Source: Providencia vermicola (GTDB lineage Bacteria; Pseudomonadota; Gammaproteobacteria; Enterobacterales; Enterobacteriaceae). From it: a stretch of DNA of 64,000 bases. The position numbers and the translations under genes were made by a program. The stretch's first letter is position 1; every line of letters starts with the position of its first letter. This document shows positions 22,263 to 31,866 of the stretch, in pieces. A model generated the notes under the pieces. The model was not told the origin of the DNA and made no database searches. It worked only from the letters and a program-made list of their open reading frames with translations. Location: the NCBI RefSeq assembly GCF_010748935.1, contig NZ_CP048796.1:3661001-3725000 (forward strand). Direction: 5' to 3'.

Positions 22263-22290
22263 CTGTCATATGCCACGAAATAATTATAAT
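22263..22290 (+). promoter_or_regulatory. candidate sigma70 promoter for aroQ-accBC
   Basis: A consensus -10 TATAAT at 22285-22290 is preceded, 16 bases upstream, by CTGTCA (22263-22268), a partial -35. This would give an untranslated leader of about 105 bases before aroQ. Prediction only. Confidence 0.45.
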
Positions 22291-22401
22291 AGTGTTTTTT
22301 ATCCGTAAAGATTTCATTTATTTTTATGATAAAAGATGACAAACCATCAACATCAGGTTATGTTGTCAGGTTATTGACATATCGTCGGAGTTAGCAACAC
22401 A

Positions 22402-22854
22402 ATGACAGAAGATACTCACATTTTACTCCTCAATGGACCGAATCTAAATCTACTTGGTACTAGAGAGCCTGACAAATACGGCAATCTCACGCTAGTAGAC
22501 ATAGTTTCCAAACTAACGGCGGAAGCGGAACATCTAGGCGTAAAATTGAGTCATTTTCAGTCGAATGCAGAGCACGAATTGATAGATAAAATTCATGCAG
22601 CAAAGGATAACGTCGATTTTATCCTGATTAATCCAGCTGCATTCACGCATACAAGTGTTGCCCTGCGTGATGCATTGTTAGCAGTTGCACTCCCGTTTAT
22701 CGAGATTCACCTGTCTAATGTGCACGCCAGAGAACCATTTCGCCATCACTCCTATCTCTCCGATAAAGCTGTCGGCGTAATTTGTGGTCTTGGCGCTGAT
22801 GGTTACAGTTTCGCGTTACAGGCAGCGGTTAACCGTCTGTCATCAATTAATTAA
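22402..22854 (+). CDS. aroQ: Type II 3-dehydroquinate dehydratase
   Basis: Catalyses step three of the shikimate pathway, 3-dehydroquinate to 3-dehydroshikimate. The 150-residue dodecameric class II enzyme shows [15 protein letters not shown] at the start, [14 protein letters not shown], the active-site [17 protein letters not shown], and [19 protein letters not shown]. It is unrelated to the class I AroD of E. coli. It leads the accBC operon with a 30-base gap. Confidence 0.97.
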   Translation: MTEDTHILLLNGPNLNLLGTREPDKYGNLTLVDIVSKLTAEAEHLGVKLSHFQSNAEHELIDKIHAAKDNVDFILINPAAFTHTSVALRDALLAVALPFIEIHLSNVHAREPFRHHSYLSDKAVGVICGLGADGYSFALQAAVNRLSSIN

Positions 22855-22884
22855 ATCCAAATATAAGAGTACGGAATCATATCC

Positions 22885-23361
22885 ATGGATATTCGTAAAA
22901 TTAAAAAGCTGATCGAGCTGGTTGAAGAGTCTGGCATTTCTGAACTGGAGATTTCTGAAGGTGAAGAATCAGTACGTATCAGCCGTGTTTCAGCGACTTC
23001 TCAGGTTATGTCGGCACCTCAACAATTTTATTCAGCTCCAGCTGCACAACCTGCATTAGCAGCGGCTGTTGCACCGGCTCAAGAAGCACCTGCTGCAACG
23101 CCATCCACCGCACCTGCGGCTGTATCGGGTCATCAAGTACGCTCTCCAATGGTTGGTACTTTCTACCGCTCACCAAGTCCAGAAGCAAAACCATTTATTG
23201 AAGTTGGACAAACTGTCAATGTTGGCGATCCACTTTTCATCATTGAAGCGATGAAAATGATGAACCAAATTGAAGCAGAAAAAGCAGGTGTTGTGAAAGC
23301 AATCCTGGCACAGAACGGTGAGCCAATTGAATATGACCAGCCGTTGGTTGTTATCGAATAA
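22885..23361 (+). CDS. accB: Biotin carboxyl carrier protein
   Basis: Carrier subunit of acetyl-CoA carboxylase, the first step of fatty acid synthesis. The 158-residue protein has the N-terminal AccC-binding helix ([20 protein letters not shown]), an Ala/Pro-rich linker (about 45-80) and the biotinyl domain with the modified lysine in EAMKMMNQI (Lys124). Followed by accC after 12 bases. Confidence 0.97.
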   Translation: MDIRKIKKLIELVEESGISELEISEGEESVRISRVSATSQVMSAPQQFYSAPAAQPALAAAVAPAQEAPAATPSTAPAAVSGHQVRSPMVGTFYRSPSPEAKPFIEVGQTVNVGDPLFIIEAMKMMNQIEAEKAGVVKAILAQNGEPIEYDQPLVVIE

Positions 23362-23373
23362 CGAGGCGTTTCC

Positions 23374-24720
23374 ATGCTGGAAAAAATTGTCATTGCTAAC
23401 CGTGGCGAAATCGCACTACGTATTCTTCGAGCCTGTAAAGAATTAGGTATCAAGACCGTAGCTGTTCACTCCGCGGCAGATAGTGATCTAAAACATGTGT
23501 TGTTGGCTGACGAAACTATTTGTATCGGTCCAGCCGCATCCACAAAAAGCTACCTGAACATTCCCGCTATCATTTCAGCGGCAGAAATTTCAGGTGCTCA
23601 AGCTATTCACCCAGGATATGGTTTCCTGTCTGAGAATGCTGATTTTGCAGAACAAGTTGAGCGTTCAGGGTTTATTTTTATCGGACCTAAAGCTGAAACC
23701 ATCCGCCTAATGGGCGACAAAGTTTCCGCTATCGAGGCGATGAAACTTGCAGGTGTACCTTGCGTCCCCGGTTCCGATGGCCCTCTTGGCAGCGATACAG
23801 ACAAAAACCGAGCTATCGCACAGCGTATCGGTTACCCAGTGATCATTAAAGCATCGGGTGGCGGTGGTGGTCGTGGTATGCGTGTCGTACGCCATGAAAA
23901 AGACTTAGATTCATCAATCAGCCTAACCCGTGCCGAAGCTAAAGCGGCTTTCAACAACGATATGGTTTATATGGAAAAATTCCTTGAAAACCCTCGTCAC
24001 GTTGAAATCCAAGTTATGGCTGATGGCCAAGGTAATGCTATCTATTTAGCAGAACGCGATTGTTCAATGCAACGTCGCCACCAGAAAGTCGTTGAAGAGG
24101 CACCTGCGCCGGGTATCACGCCTGAAGTTCGCCGTAGTATCGGTGAGCGTTGTGCAAATGCCTGTATTGAAATCGGCTACCGCGGTGCGGGAACATTCGA
24201 ATTCCTGTATGAAAACGGTGAGTTCTACTTTATTGAGATGAACACCCGTATTCAAGTTGAGCATCCTGTAACAGAAATGATTACGGGTGTTGACTTAATT
24301 AAAGAACAGCTACGTGTTGCTTCAGGCTTACCGTTGTCTGTCAAACAGGAAGATATCGTTGTTCACGGTCATGCGATTGAATGCCGTATCAACGCAGAAG
24401 ATCCAAACACCTTTATGCCTAGCCCAGGTAAGATCACTCGTTTCCATTCTCCGGGTGGCTTTGGTGTGCGTTGGGAGTCCCATATTTATGCAGGCTATAC
24501 CGTGCCTCCATATTATGACTCAATGATTGGTAAGCTGATCACCTATGGTGAAACTCGTGAAATTGCGATTGTGCGTATGAAAAACGCACTGAATGAGCTT
24601 ATCATCGATGGTATCAAAACCAACATTGAACTACACCAAATGATCATGAATGATGAAAACTTCCAAAAAGGTGGTACTAACATCCACTATTTGGAGAAAA
24701 AATTAGATATTCAAGAATAA
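23374..24720 (+). CDS. accC: Biotin carboxylase
   Basis: ATP-grasp subunit of acetyl-CoA carboxylase that carboxylates biotin on AccB. The 448-residue protein has the BC N-domain ([16 protein letters not shown]), the glycine-rich ATP loop [12 protein letters not shown] (about 159-170), the catalytic [16 protein letters not shown], and the C-terminal domain. Length matches E. coli AccC (449). A strong terminator follows at 24756-24788. Confidence 0.98.
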   Translation: MLEKIVIANRGEIALRILRACKELGIKTVAVHSAADSDLKHVLLADETICIGPAASTKSYLNIPAIISAAEISGAQAIHPGYGFLSENADFAEQVERSGFIFIGPKAETIRLMGDKVSAIEAMKLAGVPCVPGSDGPLGSDTDKNRAIAQRIGYPVIIKASGGGGGRGMRVVRHEKDLDSSISLTRAEAKAAFNNDMVYMEKFLENPRHVEIQVMADGQGNAIYLAERDCSMQRRHQKVVEEAPAPGITPEVRRSIGERCANACIEIGYRGAGTFEFLYENGEFYFIEMNTRIQVEHPVTEMITGVDLIKEQLRVASGLPLSVKQEDIVVHGHAIECRINAEDPNTFMPSPGKITRFHSPGGFGVRWESHIYAGYTVPPYYDSMIGKLITYGETREIAIVRMKNALNELIIDGIKTNIELHQMIMNDENFQKGGTNIHYLEKKLDIQE

Positions 24721-24755
24721 TATTCTGAATCACTAAAATAATTCTTTCATTCATC

Positions 24756-24788
24756 AAATACCGGAAAACACCCTTTCCGGTATTTTTT
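24756..24788 (+). terminator. intrinsic terminator after accC
   Basis: AAATACCGGAAA paired with TTTCCGGTATTT, six-base loop, then a run of seven T residues. It ends the aroQ-accBC transcript 36 bases past the accC stop. Confidence 0.92.
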
Positions 24789-24861
24789 TGCATCATGAGT
24801 AAGAGCTATTTAATATAGTCATTCATTACAATCAATCCAACCAACACAGTGAATAATCGCC

Positions 24862-25209
24862 ATGGCCTTCAAACATCATGATTGGAAAAATATTGGCAAA
24901 ACACCGGACTACCGCTTTTCCCTAGCAAATGAAAGAACCTTCCTTGCGTGGATAAGAACCGCATTGGCCTTGTTAGCAGGGGCAATCGCTATCGAACAGC
25001 TACTGCAAGACTCTTGGTTAAAAACCTTATTAGCGCTTTTTCTGTCATCGGCTGGCGGCATTACCGCAATCATGGCACTGTATCGTTGGCGACAAAACGA
25101 GATTGCAATGCGTAAAGAGGAACCTTTGAAATATACCTCTTTTCTCACCATGATGAGCCTGTTTATTGTCTCTATTGCCTTAATTTCCTTACTTTACATC
25201 TTACTATAG
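24862..25209 (+). CDS. YidH-like DUF202 membrane protein
   Basis: Small inner-membrane protein of unknown function. The 115-residue product has the DUF202 hallmark near the N-terminus, LANERTFLAWIRTALALLAG, and three hydrophobic segments (about 35-53, 56-76, 92-114). It resembles E. coli YidH. The next gene, 8 bases on, encodes a second DUF202 protein, matching the E. coli yidH-yidG pair, but at a different chromosomal site. Confidence 0.82.
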   Translation: MAFKHHDWKNIGKTPDYRFSLANERTFLAWIRTALALLAGAIAIEQLLQDSWLKTLLALFLSSAGGITAIMALYRWRQNEIAMRKEEPLKYTSFLTMMSLFIVSIALISLLYILL

Positions 25210-25217
25210 GTATAGTG

Positions 25218-25520
25218 ATGCGTGACCCTGGCTTACAACCAGAAAGAACACAACAAGCTTGGAGCCGAACTTTACTGCTATTGACGATCAATGGATTGCT
25301 TTTTTTTCGCTTGGGATTATTAGCGTCGTCATGGCTTATGTTTTCTGCTGCACTGATTGCTATCACGCTACTGGGTATCATTAGCTGCAAAAGACATATT
25401 TCACGCTCTTATCAAAACAATGGACTAAAAATTGATAGTGCACTTTTTCTCTACATCACTGCGTTCGCTATCTTCGCGATGTCAATTCTATTTATCCTCT
25501 CTCTATTCGTAGACAAATAA
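25218..25520 (+). CDS. YidG-like DUF202 membrane protein
   Basis: Unknown function. ATG at 25218 directly follows an in-frame GTG (25215); the ATG start gives MRDPGLQPERTQQAWSRTLL, which fits the YidG N-terminus. 100 residues with three hydrophobic segments. The DUF202 core (PGLQPERTQQAWSRT) is present but less complete than in its upstream neighbour. Probably co-transcribed with it. Confidence 0.78.
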   Translation: MRDPGLQPERTQQAWSRTLLLLTINGLLFFRLGLLASSWLMFSAALIAITLLGIISCKRHISRSYQNNGLKIDSALFLYITAFAIFAMSILFILSLFVDK

Positions 25521-25661
25521 TCCCTATTACCCTACATACACGCCATATTATTCGATGACAAATCGAACATATTCAATAGCCTTTATCGGTTTTTTTACAC
25601 ACATCCCTAGGTTTGTCGTACAATCGCTGATTATTTTTATTTCTATGAGGGGGAAATACGT

Positions 25662-25904
25662 ATGGATAAACGTTTTCTTCAATCAAATAAGGAAGCCCGC
25701 TGGTCATTCTATCTGACCATCGCCTATTTAATTGGGTGGGTGATTTGTGCCTATCTTCCAAGCAATACCATTGGAATTACAGGCTTACCTGTATGGTTTG
25801 AATGGTCCTGTCTCATTCTACCCATCATTTTCATTTTACTGTGTATTATGATGGTCAACATTATTTTTAAAGATATTCCATTGGAGGACAAGGATGCAGA
25901 CTGA
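25662..25904 (+). CDS. yhdT: YhdT, DUF997 membrane protein
   Basis: Small two-helix membrane protein of the DUF997 family that always precedes panF in enterics; it may assist the symporter. 80 residues, hydrophobic segments at about 16-35 and 44-69, with WFEWSC between them. Overlaps panF by 11 bases. A ribosome site GAGGGGGAAATACGT precedes its ATG. Confidence 0.9.
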   Translation: MDKRFLQSNKEARWSFYLTIAYLIGWVICAYLPSNTIGITGLPVWFEWSCLILPIIFILLCIMMVNIIFKDIPLEDKDAD

Positions 25905-27360
25905 AGTCCTACTCCCTCTAATAGGCTATCTCGCTTTGGTATTTCTGCTATCTGTGTACGCTTATCGCAAACGCACACAGGGAGCTTTCCTCAATGAGTA
26001 CTTCCTCGGTAATCGTTCGATGGGTGGCTTTGTACTTGCAATGACCATCACCGCGACCTATGTGAGCGCCAGTTCCTTTATTGGTGGACCAGGAGCTGCC
26101 TATAAATACGGTTTAGGCTGGGTGCTACTGGCGATGATCCAATTACCCGCGATCTGGTTATCGTTAGGCGTACTTGGTAAAAAATTTGCTATTTTAGCTC
26201 GCCGATATAATGCCGTAACATTGAATGATATGTTGTATGCACGTTATCAAAGCCGCTTTTTAGTCTGGTTTGCAAGCCTCAGCCTGCTGGTGGCTTTTTT
26301 CGGTGCGATGACCGTGCAATTTATTGGGGGAGCTAGATTGCTCGAAACCGCAGCCGGTATCCCTTATACCTATGGCTTAATCATTTTTGGTGTTTCAATC
26401 GCGCTCTATACCGCGATTGGTGGTTTCCGTGCTAGTGTGCTCAATGACGCCTTACAAGGCCTTGTTATGCTGCTAGGAACAGTGATTTTACTCGTCGCCA
26501 TAATCTACCATGCCGGTGGACTCAGTGCAGCAGTCGGAAAAATACAGACCATTGACCCTAAATTGGTATCAGTAGAAGGCGCCGATGATATTTTGAGCGC
26601 ACCTTTCCTTGCGTCTTTCTGGATTTTAGTTTGCTTTGGCGTTATCGGGCTACCACACACCGCAGTGCGCTGTATCTCCTATAAAGACAGTAAAGCTGTT
26701 CATCGTGGTATTATTTTAGGCACGATAGTCATGGCAATGTTGATGTTTGGTATGCACTTTGCCGGAGCATTAGGCCGTGCAATTCTGCCAGACCTCACTA
26801 TCCCTGATCAGGTTATCCCAACATTGATGGTACAAGTATTGCCCCCATTTGCGGCCGGTATTTTTTTAGCGGCGCCAATGGCAGCGATCATGTCCACCAT
26901 CAACGCACAACTACTGCAATCATCAGCAACTATAGTTAAAGATATCTATTTAAGTGCGGCGCCAGCACAAATTCGAAATGAGAAAAAACTGGCTCGTATT
27001 TCCAGTTTTTCAACCTTGATACTGGGTGCTTTGCTGCTCTTTGCCGCATGGGATCCGCCAAAAATGATTATTTGGCTTAATTTATTGGCGTTTGGTGGAC
27101 TGGAAGCCGTCTTTTTATGGCCACTTGTGTTAGGCCTCTATTGGGAAAAAGCCAATAGTAAAGGTGCTATCAGCGGTATGGTCGTTGGCGGTGTCTCTTA
27201 TGCACTACTGGCATCATTTAAAATCGAGCTGTTAGGCTTTCATGCCATTGTACCTTCATTGGTATTTAGCCTTATTGCTTTTATTATTGGTAATCTTTTC
27301 GGTAAAAATCCAGTACAATCGGCAGCCAATCAATTGGCTACGCCCGCAAAAATTAAGTAA
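25894..27360 (+). CDS. panF: Sodium/pantothenate symporter
   Basis: SSS-family transporter that imports pantothenate with Na+. The 488-residue protein has about 13 membrane segments and the family motifs [37 protein letters not shown] and an [18 protein letters not shown] segment in helix 8-9. Length matches E. coli PanF (483). Coupled to yhdT upstream; prmA follows after 13 bases. Confidence 0.95.
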   Translation: MQTEVLLPLIGYLALVFLLSVYAYRKRTQGAFLNEYFLGNRSMGGFVLAMTITATYVSASSFIGGPGAAYKYGLGWVLLAMIQLPAIWLSLGVLGKKFAILARRYNAVTLNDMLYARYQSRFLVWFASLSLLVAFFGAMTVQFIGGARLLETAAGIPYTYGLIIFGVSIALYTAIGGFRASVLNDALQGLVMLLGTVILLVAIIYHAGGLSAAVGKIQTIDPKLVSVEGADDILSAPFLASFWILVCFGVIGLPHTAVRCISYKDSKAVHRGIILGTIVMAMLMFGMHFAGALGRAILPDLTIPDQVIPTLMVQVLPPFAAGIFLAAPMAAIMSTINAQLLQSSATIVKDIYLSAAPAQIRNEKKLARISSFSTLILGALLLFAAWDPPKMIIWLNLLAFGGLEAVFLWPLVLGLYWEKANSKGAISGMVVGGVSYALLASFKIELLGFHAIVPSLVFSLIAFIIGNLFGKNPVQSAANQLATPAKIK

Positions 27361-27373
27361 AAAGAGAATCACT

Positions 27374-28258
27374 ATGCCTTGGATACAACTAAGACTTAAC
27401 TCAACTGGACAACACGCCGAAGCACTTGGCGATGAACTCATTGAGAGCGGTGCCGTTTCGGTTACCTTTCAAGATAGCCATGACACCCCAGTATTCGAAC
27501 CGCTCCCTGGAGAAACGCGTTTATGGGGGGATACTGATGTTATTGGCCTCTATGATGCAGAAACGGATATGAAAAGGGTTGTTGCACAATTAGAGAACAG
27601 CCCTCTTCTCGAAAAAGGTTTCATTCATAAAATCGAACAACTTGAAGATAAAGATTGGGAAAGAGAATGGATGGACAATTTTCATCCAATGCGCTTTGGG
27701 CAACGTCTTTGGATCTGTCCAAGCTGGCGAGATGTTCCTGATCCCAACGCCGTCAATGTGATGTTAGATCCCGGCCTTGCTTTTGGCACGGGAACTCACC
27801 CAACCACTTCATTATGCTTAGAGTGGCTAGACGGACTCGATCTTGAAGGTAAAACCGTTATCGACTTTGGTTGTGGATCCGGCATTCTTGCCATCGCAGC
27901 CTTGAAACTCGGTGCAGCGCAAGCCATTGGGATCGATATCGATCCTCAAGCCATAATCGCCAGTCGTGATAATGCTGAACGCAATGGTGTTTCAGAACGC
28001 TTATCACTCTACTTACCTAAGGATCAACCAAAAGAGCTACAAGCTGACGTGGTCGTCGCGAATATTTTAGCCGGCCCATTACGTGAGTTAGCACCTATGA
28101 TCAGCGTACTGCCACGTTCAGGCGGTTTATTAGGGCTTTCAGGTGTTCTGGCTACACAAGCAGAAGGCGTTGCCGACGCATATCGTGAGCTATTTGCAAT
28201 AGACCCTATCGCAGAAAAAGAGGAGTGGTGTCGTATCACTGGTGTCAAGCGTTTTTGA
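27374..28258 (+). CDS. prmA: Ribosomal protein L11 methyltransferase
   Basis: Trimethylates L11 at its N-terminus and lysines. The frame is open from 27242, inside panF, but the conserved start is ATG 27374 ([20 protein letters not shown]), giving 294 residues as in E. coli (293). The N-terminal substrate domain precedes a SAM fold with [20 protein letters not shown] (about 163-182), and the [14 protein letters not shown] motif lies before it. Confidence 0.96.
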   Translation: MPWIQLRLNSTGQHAEALGDELIESGAVSVTFQDSHDTPVFEPLPGETRLWGDTDVIGLYDAETDMKRVVAQLENSPLLEKGFIHKIEQLEDKDWEREWMDNFHPMRFGQRLWICPSWRDVPDPNAVNVMLDPGLAFGTGTHPTTSLCLEWLDGLDLEGKTVIDFGCGSGILAIAALKLGAAQAIGIDIDPQAIIASRDNAERNGVSERLSLYLPKDQPKELQADVVVANILAGPLRELAPMISVLPRSGGLLGLSGVLATQAEGVADAYRELFAIDPIAEKEEWCRITGVKRF

Positions 28259-28508
28259 TAAATTTATAATAAAAATCAGTGAATAATTTCTTTGAAATTG
28301 AAGCGGGAATAGATTATCTTATAGCTCAAATATTGTTCAACTGCTGGTGATTTTCTATCCTGCTTGAGATTTGAACAGGTCAACAATGATTTTTGTGGAT
28401 TTGCTATAAATTCACTTAACCAGTTGTTATATAAGACTAATAGTTGTTTCTTGAAAAAATCAAGATAAAAAAATTAGTAATAAATAACGGTTTGCTCAAA
28501 GTTTGTCC

Positions 28509-28537
28509 TTTCATATCTCGAAAAAAATGCGTAATAT
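28509..28537 (+). promoter_or_regulatory. dusB-fis promoter
   Basis: -35 TTTCAT (28509-28514), 17-base spacer, -10 TAATAT (28532-28537), followed by a GC-rich discriminator ACGCGCCC. From memory this is almost the same as the E. coli fis promoter, whose weak -35 and GC discriminator make it respond to growth rate, CTP level and ppGpp. The preceding 250 bases (28259-28508) are AT-rich and hold no gene; Fis and CRP sites would be expected there but none is called. Confidence 0.82.
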
Positions 28538-28574
28538 ACGCGCCCTTGCAGTCACAGTATGGCCCCCTTTAGTT

Positions 28575-29540
28575 ATGCGAATCGGACAATATCAGTTGCG
28601 AAACTGTCTTATTGCTGCCCCCATGGCAGGCATAACAGATAGACCATTCCGGTCCCTCTGTTATGACATGGGTGCGGGTATGACAGTCTCAGAAATGCTT
28701 TCTTCTAATCCACAGGTTTGGAAGACAGACAAATCGAGACTTAGAATGGTTCATCGCGATGAACCGGGGGTGCGTTCCGTTCAAATAGCTGGCAATGATC
28801 CCGATGAAATGGCCGCAGCAGCTCAGATTAATGTTGAGAGTGGTGCCCAAATCATCGATATCAATATGGGCTGTCCAGCTAAAAAAGTGAATCGTAAGCT
28901 TGCGGGTTCAGCACTCTTACGTTATCCCGACTTGGTAGAGTCTATCCTGTCGGCGGTAGTGAAAGCAGTTGATGTTCCTGTCACACTGAAGATCCGCACA
29001 GGTTGGTCACCTGAAGAACGAAACTGCATAGAAATTGCCAAATTGGCCGAAGATTGTGGTATTCAAGCATTAACTATTCACGGCAGGACGCGTGCCTGTT
29101 TGTTCAATGGTGAAGCGGAGTACGACAATATACGGGCAGTTAAGCAGACTGTTGCCATTCCGGTTATTGCCAATGGCGACATTACTGACCCGCTTAAAGC
29201 CAGAGCTGTCTTGGATTACACAGGGGCGGATGCCCTGATGGTAGGACGAGCGGCTCAGGGAAGACCCTGGATCTTTCGGGAAATCCAGCATTATCTGGAC
29301 ACAGGTGAAATGTTGCCCCCCATGCCAATGGCAGAGGTGAAGCGCATTATGATAGCGCATGTACAGGAGTTGCACGACTTTTATGGTCAAGGCAAAGGAG
29401 CCCGTATAGCGCGCAAACATGTCTCTTGGTATTTGCAGGAGCATGCACCTGATGACCAGTTCCGGCGCTCATTCAACGCCATTGAGGACGCCAGCGAACA
29501 GCTGGAGGTGTTGGAAGCATTTTTTGAATACTTTGCGTAA
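28575..29540 (+). CDS. dusB: tRNA-dihydrouridine synthase B
   Basis: Flavoenzyme that reduces uridine 17 of tRNAs. The frame is open from 28503, but ATG 28575 ([20 protein letters not shown]) is the family start and gives 321 residues, the same as E. coli. Upstream in-frame codons overlap the promoter and would not be transcribed in full. The TIM barrel carries the catalytic cysteine in [20 protein letters not shown]. First gene of the dusB-fis operon. Confidence 0.97.
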   Translation: MRIGQYQLRNCLIAAPMAGITDRPFRSLCYDMGAGMTVSEMLSSNPQVWKTDKSRLRMVHRDEPGVRSVQIAGNDPDEMAAAAQINVESGAQIIDINMGCPAKKVNRKLAGSALLRYPDLVESILSAVVKAVDVPVTLKIRTGWSPEERNCIEIAKLAEDCGIQALTIHGRTRACLFNGEAEYDNIRAVKQTVAIPVIANGDITDPLKARAVLDYTGADALMVGRAAQGRPWIFREIQHYLDTGEMLPPMPMAEVKRIMIAHVQELHDFYGQGKGARIARKHVSWYLQEHAPDDQFRRSFNAIEDASEQLEVLEAFFEYFA

Positions 29541-29564
29541 ATAAAGATAAGAGCTGACAGAACT

Positions 29565-29861
29565 ATGTTCGAACAACGCGTAAATTCTGACGTACTAACC
29601 GTTGCTACTGTAAATTCACAAGATCAAGTAACTCAAAAACCATTGCGTGATTCAGTTAAGCAAGCACTGAAGAACTATTTTGCTCAATTAAACAATCAAG
29701 ATGTTAACGATTTATATGAGCTGGTATTGGCTGAGGTAGAGCAGCCTTTGTTGGACATGGTTATGCAATATACCCGTGGAAACCAGACCCGTGCAGCCCT
29801 GATGATGGGTATCAACCGCGGTACGCTGCGTAAGAAACTGAAAAAATACGGCATGAACTAA
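29565..29861 (+). CDS. fis: Fis nucleoid protein
   Basis: DNA-bending nucleoid protein, abundant in early exponential growth, that activates rRNA promoters and aids site-specific recombination. 98 residues as in E. coli. The N-terminal beta-hairpin region ([20 protein letters not shown]) contacts invertases; the C-terminal helix-turn-helix is [20 protein letters not shown]. Follows dusB by 24 bases. Confidence 0.99.
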   Translation: MFEQRVNSDVLTVATVNSQDQVTQKPLRDSVKQALKNYFAQLNNQDVNDLYELVLAEVEQPLLDMVMQYTRGNQTRAALMMGINRGTLRKKLKKYGMN

Positions 29862-29889
29862 TCCTAGTCGGTTAATGCCGTGTTTTTAG

Positions 29890-29921
29890 AAGCACTTCTT
29901 GTTTTCAGGAAGTGCTTTTTT
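29890..29921 (+). terminator. intrinsic terminator after fis
   Basis: AAGCACTTC / GAAGTGCTT perfect 9-base stem with a 10-base loop and a run of Ts. Ends the dusB-fis operon. Confidence 0.9.
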
Positions 29922-30831
29922 ATGACCTAAATAAGTCATCTCACTATTGATAACCTCTCCCCACCTGAATATCGATTGATGCTATTTATTGTGCTCACGT
30001 TGCGGCCTTCAGCAATTTGAAAATACCTCGCATGTTCCGCTGCATACTAGAGACTATTTTGTAAAACCGCGCGATATCTACCATGATAGGAAAAATGAAG
30101 CCACACATGACTCTATCAAGGTAAAAGGGCTGTCGTTAAACCTTTCGGCATCAACTACCTTCAAAAGGGGTTAAGCCATCTATGCTTATCCGCAAATCGT
30201 TTTCTATTGGTATGCGATAACTTGATCCTGCTGACAATAAGCCCTCTCAAGAAGCCACTTGAAGATCATCACGATCATATCGTTTCCCATCACACTCTCA
30301 TCGTTCGCTCACTGACTTATCACATTTCGATCTCGCTTTGAGCATATCTCATATAGATTGCAGCGAAAAATCAAATCAACCACAGCACAGATAGTAGATA
30401 AATCAGCGTATATTGTTAGCGTTAGCCGATAAATTCTTTTATCCCCCGCATAATCGACAGACCTCAACCCCTGGTGCTATACATTTAGATGTCATAAAAA
30501 CTGCCACTCATATGCTCAGGTGATGATTTAATGATGATTCGAATTAATTAATCGCCCCTAAAAAGATCACCTTATTCACTTTGAATAATGGTGAGATTAA
30601 AAATATATATGACATCTATTAATTTGGATATTAACTTATTAAAATAATTTAAATTACAACTAATTATAAATCATAAAGCATGATACCGCTCACAATTACC
30701 TTGTTATAAAAAATAAAAACTTGTTTTGTAAAAATATTATTTATAGATTCATAAAAATAATTTATTCCTATTATGACCGAGAAATACCCCCATAATGATT
30801 CAACTTAAAATAATTAGGAATAAAACTATAT
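29922..30831. other. intergenic region at island boundary
   Basis: About 0.9 kb without a convincing gene. The first half (about 29980-30350) is mixed in composition with a short plus-strand open stretch of 61 codons that has no ribosome site and no recognisable domain. The last 250 bases are very AT-rich and presumably hold the promoter of the PLP-enzyme operon. It may be decayed DNA at the junction where the accessory region meets the conserved fis end. No IS ends or tRNA were seen. Confidence 0.4.
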
Positions 30832-31866
30832 ATGGAACTCATTGACCTTCGAAGTGATACATTGACAAAATTAAAGCCTGAAGATTTACTGGATATAAAT
30901 TATGATTACATCGGTGATGATTGTTATAATGAAGACCGTTATGTCAAAATGCTGGAATTTAAAATTGCCGACCTTTTTGGTAAAGAAAGCGCGCTATTTA
31001 TGCCTTCCGGAACCATGAGTAATCAAGTTGCTTTGCGAGTACTATCAAAACCAGGGGAAGAGCTGATAACTGAAGTGGGTTATCATGTTTGTTTTTTTGA
31101 GTCCTCACAAACTGCGGCATTAAATGGCCTAGTGATTAATAATGTGCACACTAAAAGTGGCATATTAACAACGTCTGACGTATTAAATGCGTTCAATAAT
31201 AAAGCTCGTTGGTCAAATTTATATGCTACACCTAAAATTCTATCAATAGAAAGTAGTATTAGCACTTATGGAGGAATGATTTTTCCGCTTGATGAAATAT
31301 CCCAATTAAGAATGTTATGTGATGAAAGAAAAATGTCTCTTTTTTTAGATGGTGCCCGCGTATTAAATGCATGTGTATCGCTCGGTATTTCACCTAAACA
31401 ATATACTGAACACATTGATATGCTAAATCTTTGCCTATCTAAAGGCGTTGGTTCGCCGTTTGGTTCTATACTTATTGGAAGACAAGATGAGATTGATAAA
31501 GCCAAAAAAATAAGAAAATGGTATGGTGGAGCACTACACCAATCAGGGCTGATGGCTGCCATCGCATTAAACAAATTAAAAAATTACTCTTCCCGTCTAG
31601 AACGTGATCATATAAATGCTAAAAGTCTAGAATTAATATGCACTAAATATTTTCAACTCGCTTATCCAGTTGAAACAAATATTGTCATGATAAAAAGTCA
31701 TAATGCGGATGCTCTAGTCAACAAGTTGAAAGAATACGGTGTATTAGCGACGGCATGGACTGCAAATACTGTTCGTTTTGTCACTAGCTCTAATATTAAT
31801 CATGAAATGATTAATCAAATAAAATCCATCTTTGAAACGATAGATAAGCATAAAGGTTTTCTATGA
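30832..31866 (+). CDS. Threonine-aldolase-like PLP enzyme
   Basis: Fold type I PLP enzyme of the beta-eliminating lyase/threonine aldolase family. The 344-residue protein keeps LIDLRSDTLTK, the phosphate loop MPSGTMSN (57-64), a His stacking on PLP (His85), FLDGARVLNA with the PLP-binding Asp (173), and the Schiff-base Lys204 in CLSKGVGSPFGS. The usual LENTHN substrate loop is replaced by SIESSISTYGG, which suggests a different substrate. First gene of an AT-rich three-gene operon; its TGA overlaps the next ATG. It may make or cleave a beta-hydroxy amino acid; the precise reaction is unknown. Confidence 0.82.
   Translation: MELIDLRSDTLTKLKPEDLLDINYDYIGDDCYNEDRYVKMLEFKIADLFGKESALFMPSGTMSNQVALRVLSKPGEELITEVGYHVCFFESSQTAALNGLVINNVHTKSGILTTSDVLNAFNNKARWSNLYATPKILSIESSISTYGGMIFPLDEISQLRMLCDERKMSLFLDGARVLNACVSLGISPKQYTEHIDMLNLCLSKGVGSPFGSILIGRQDEIDKAKKIRKWYGGALHQSGLMAAIALNKLKNYSSRLERDHINAKSLELICTKYFQLAYPVETNIVMIKSHNADALVNKLKEYGVLATAWTANTVRFVTSSNINHEMINQIKSIFETIDKHKGFL

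Noticed and set aside
29989-30174. 61-codon plus-strand frame after fis
   Set aside because: No ribosome site, no recognisable domain and low-complexity surroundings; treated as non-coding or remnant.
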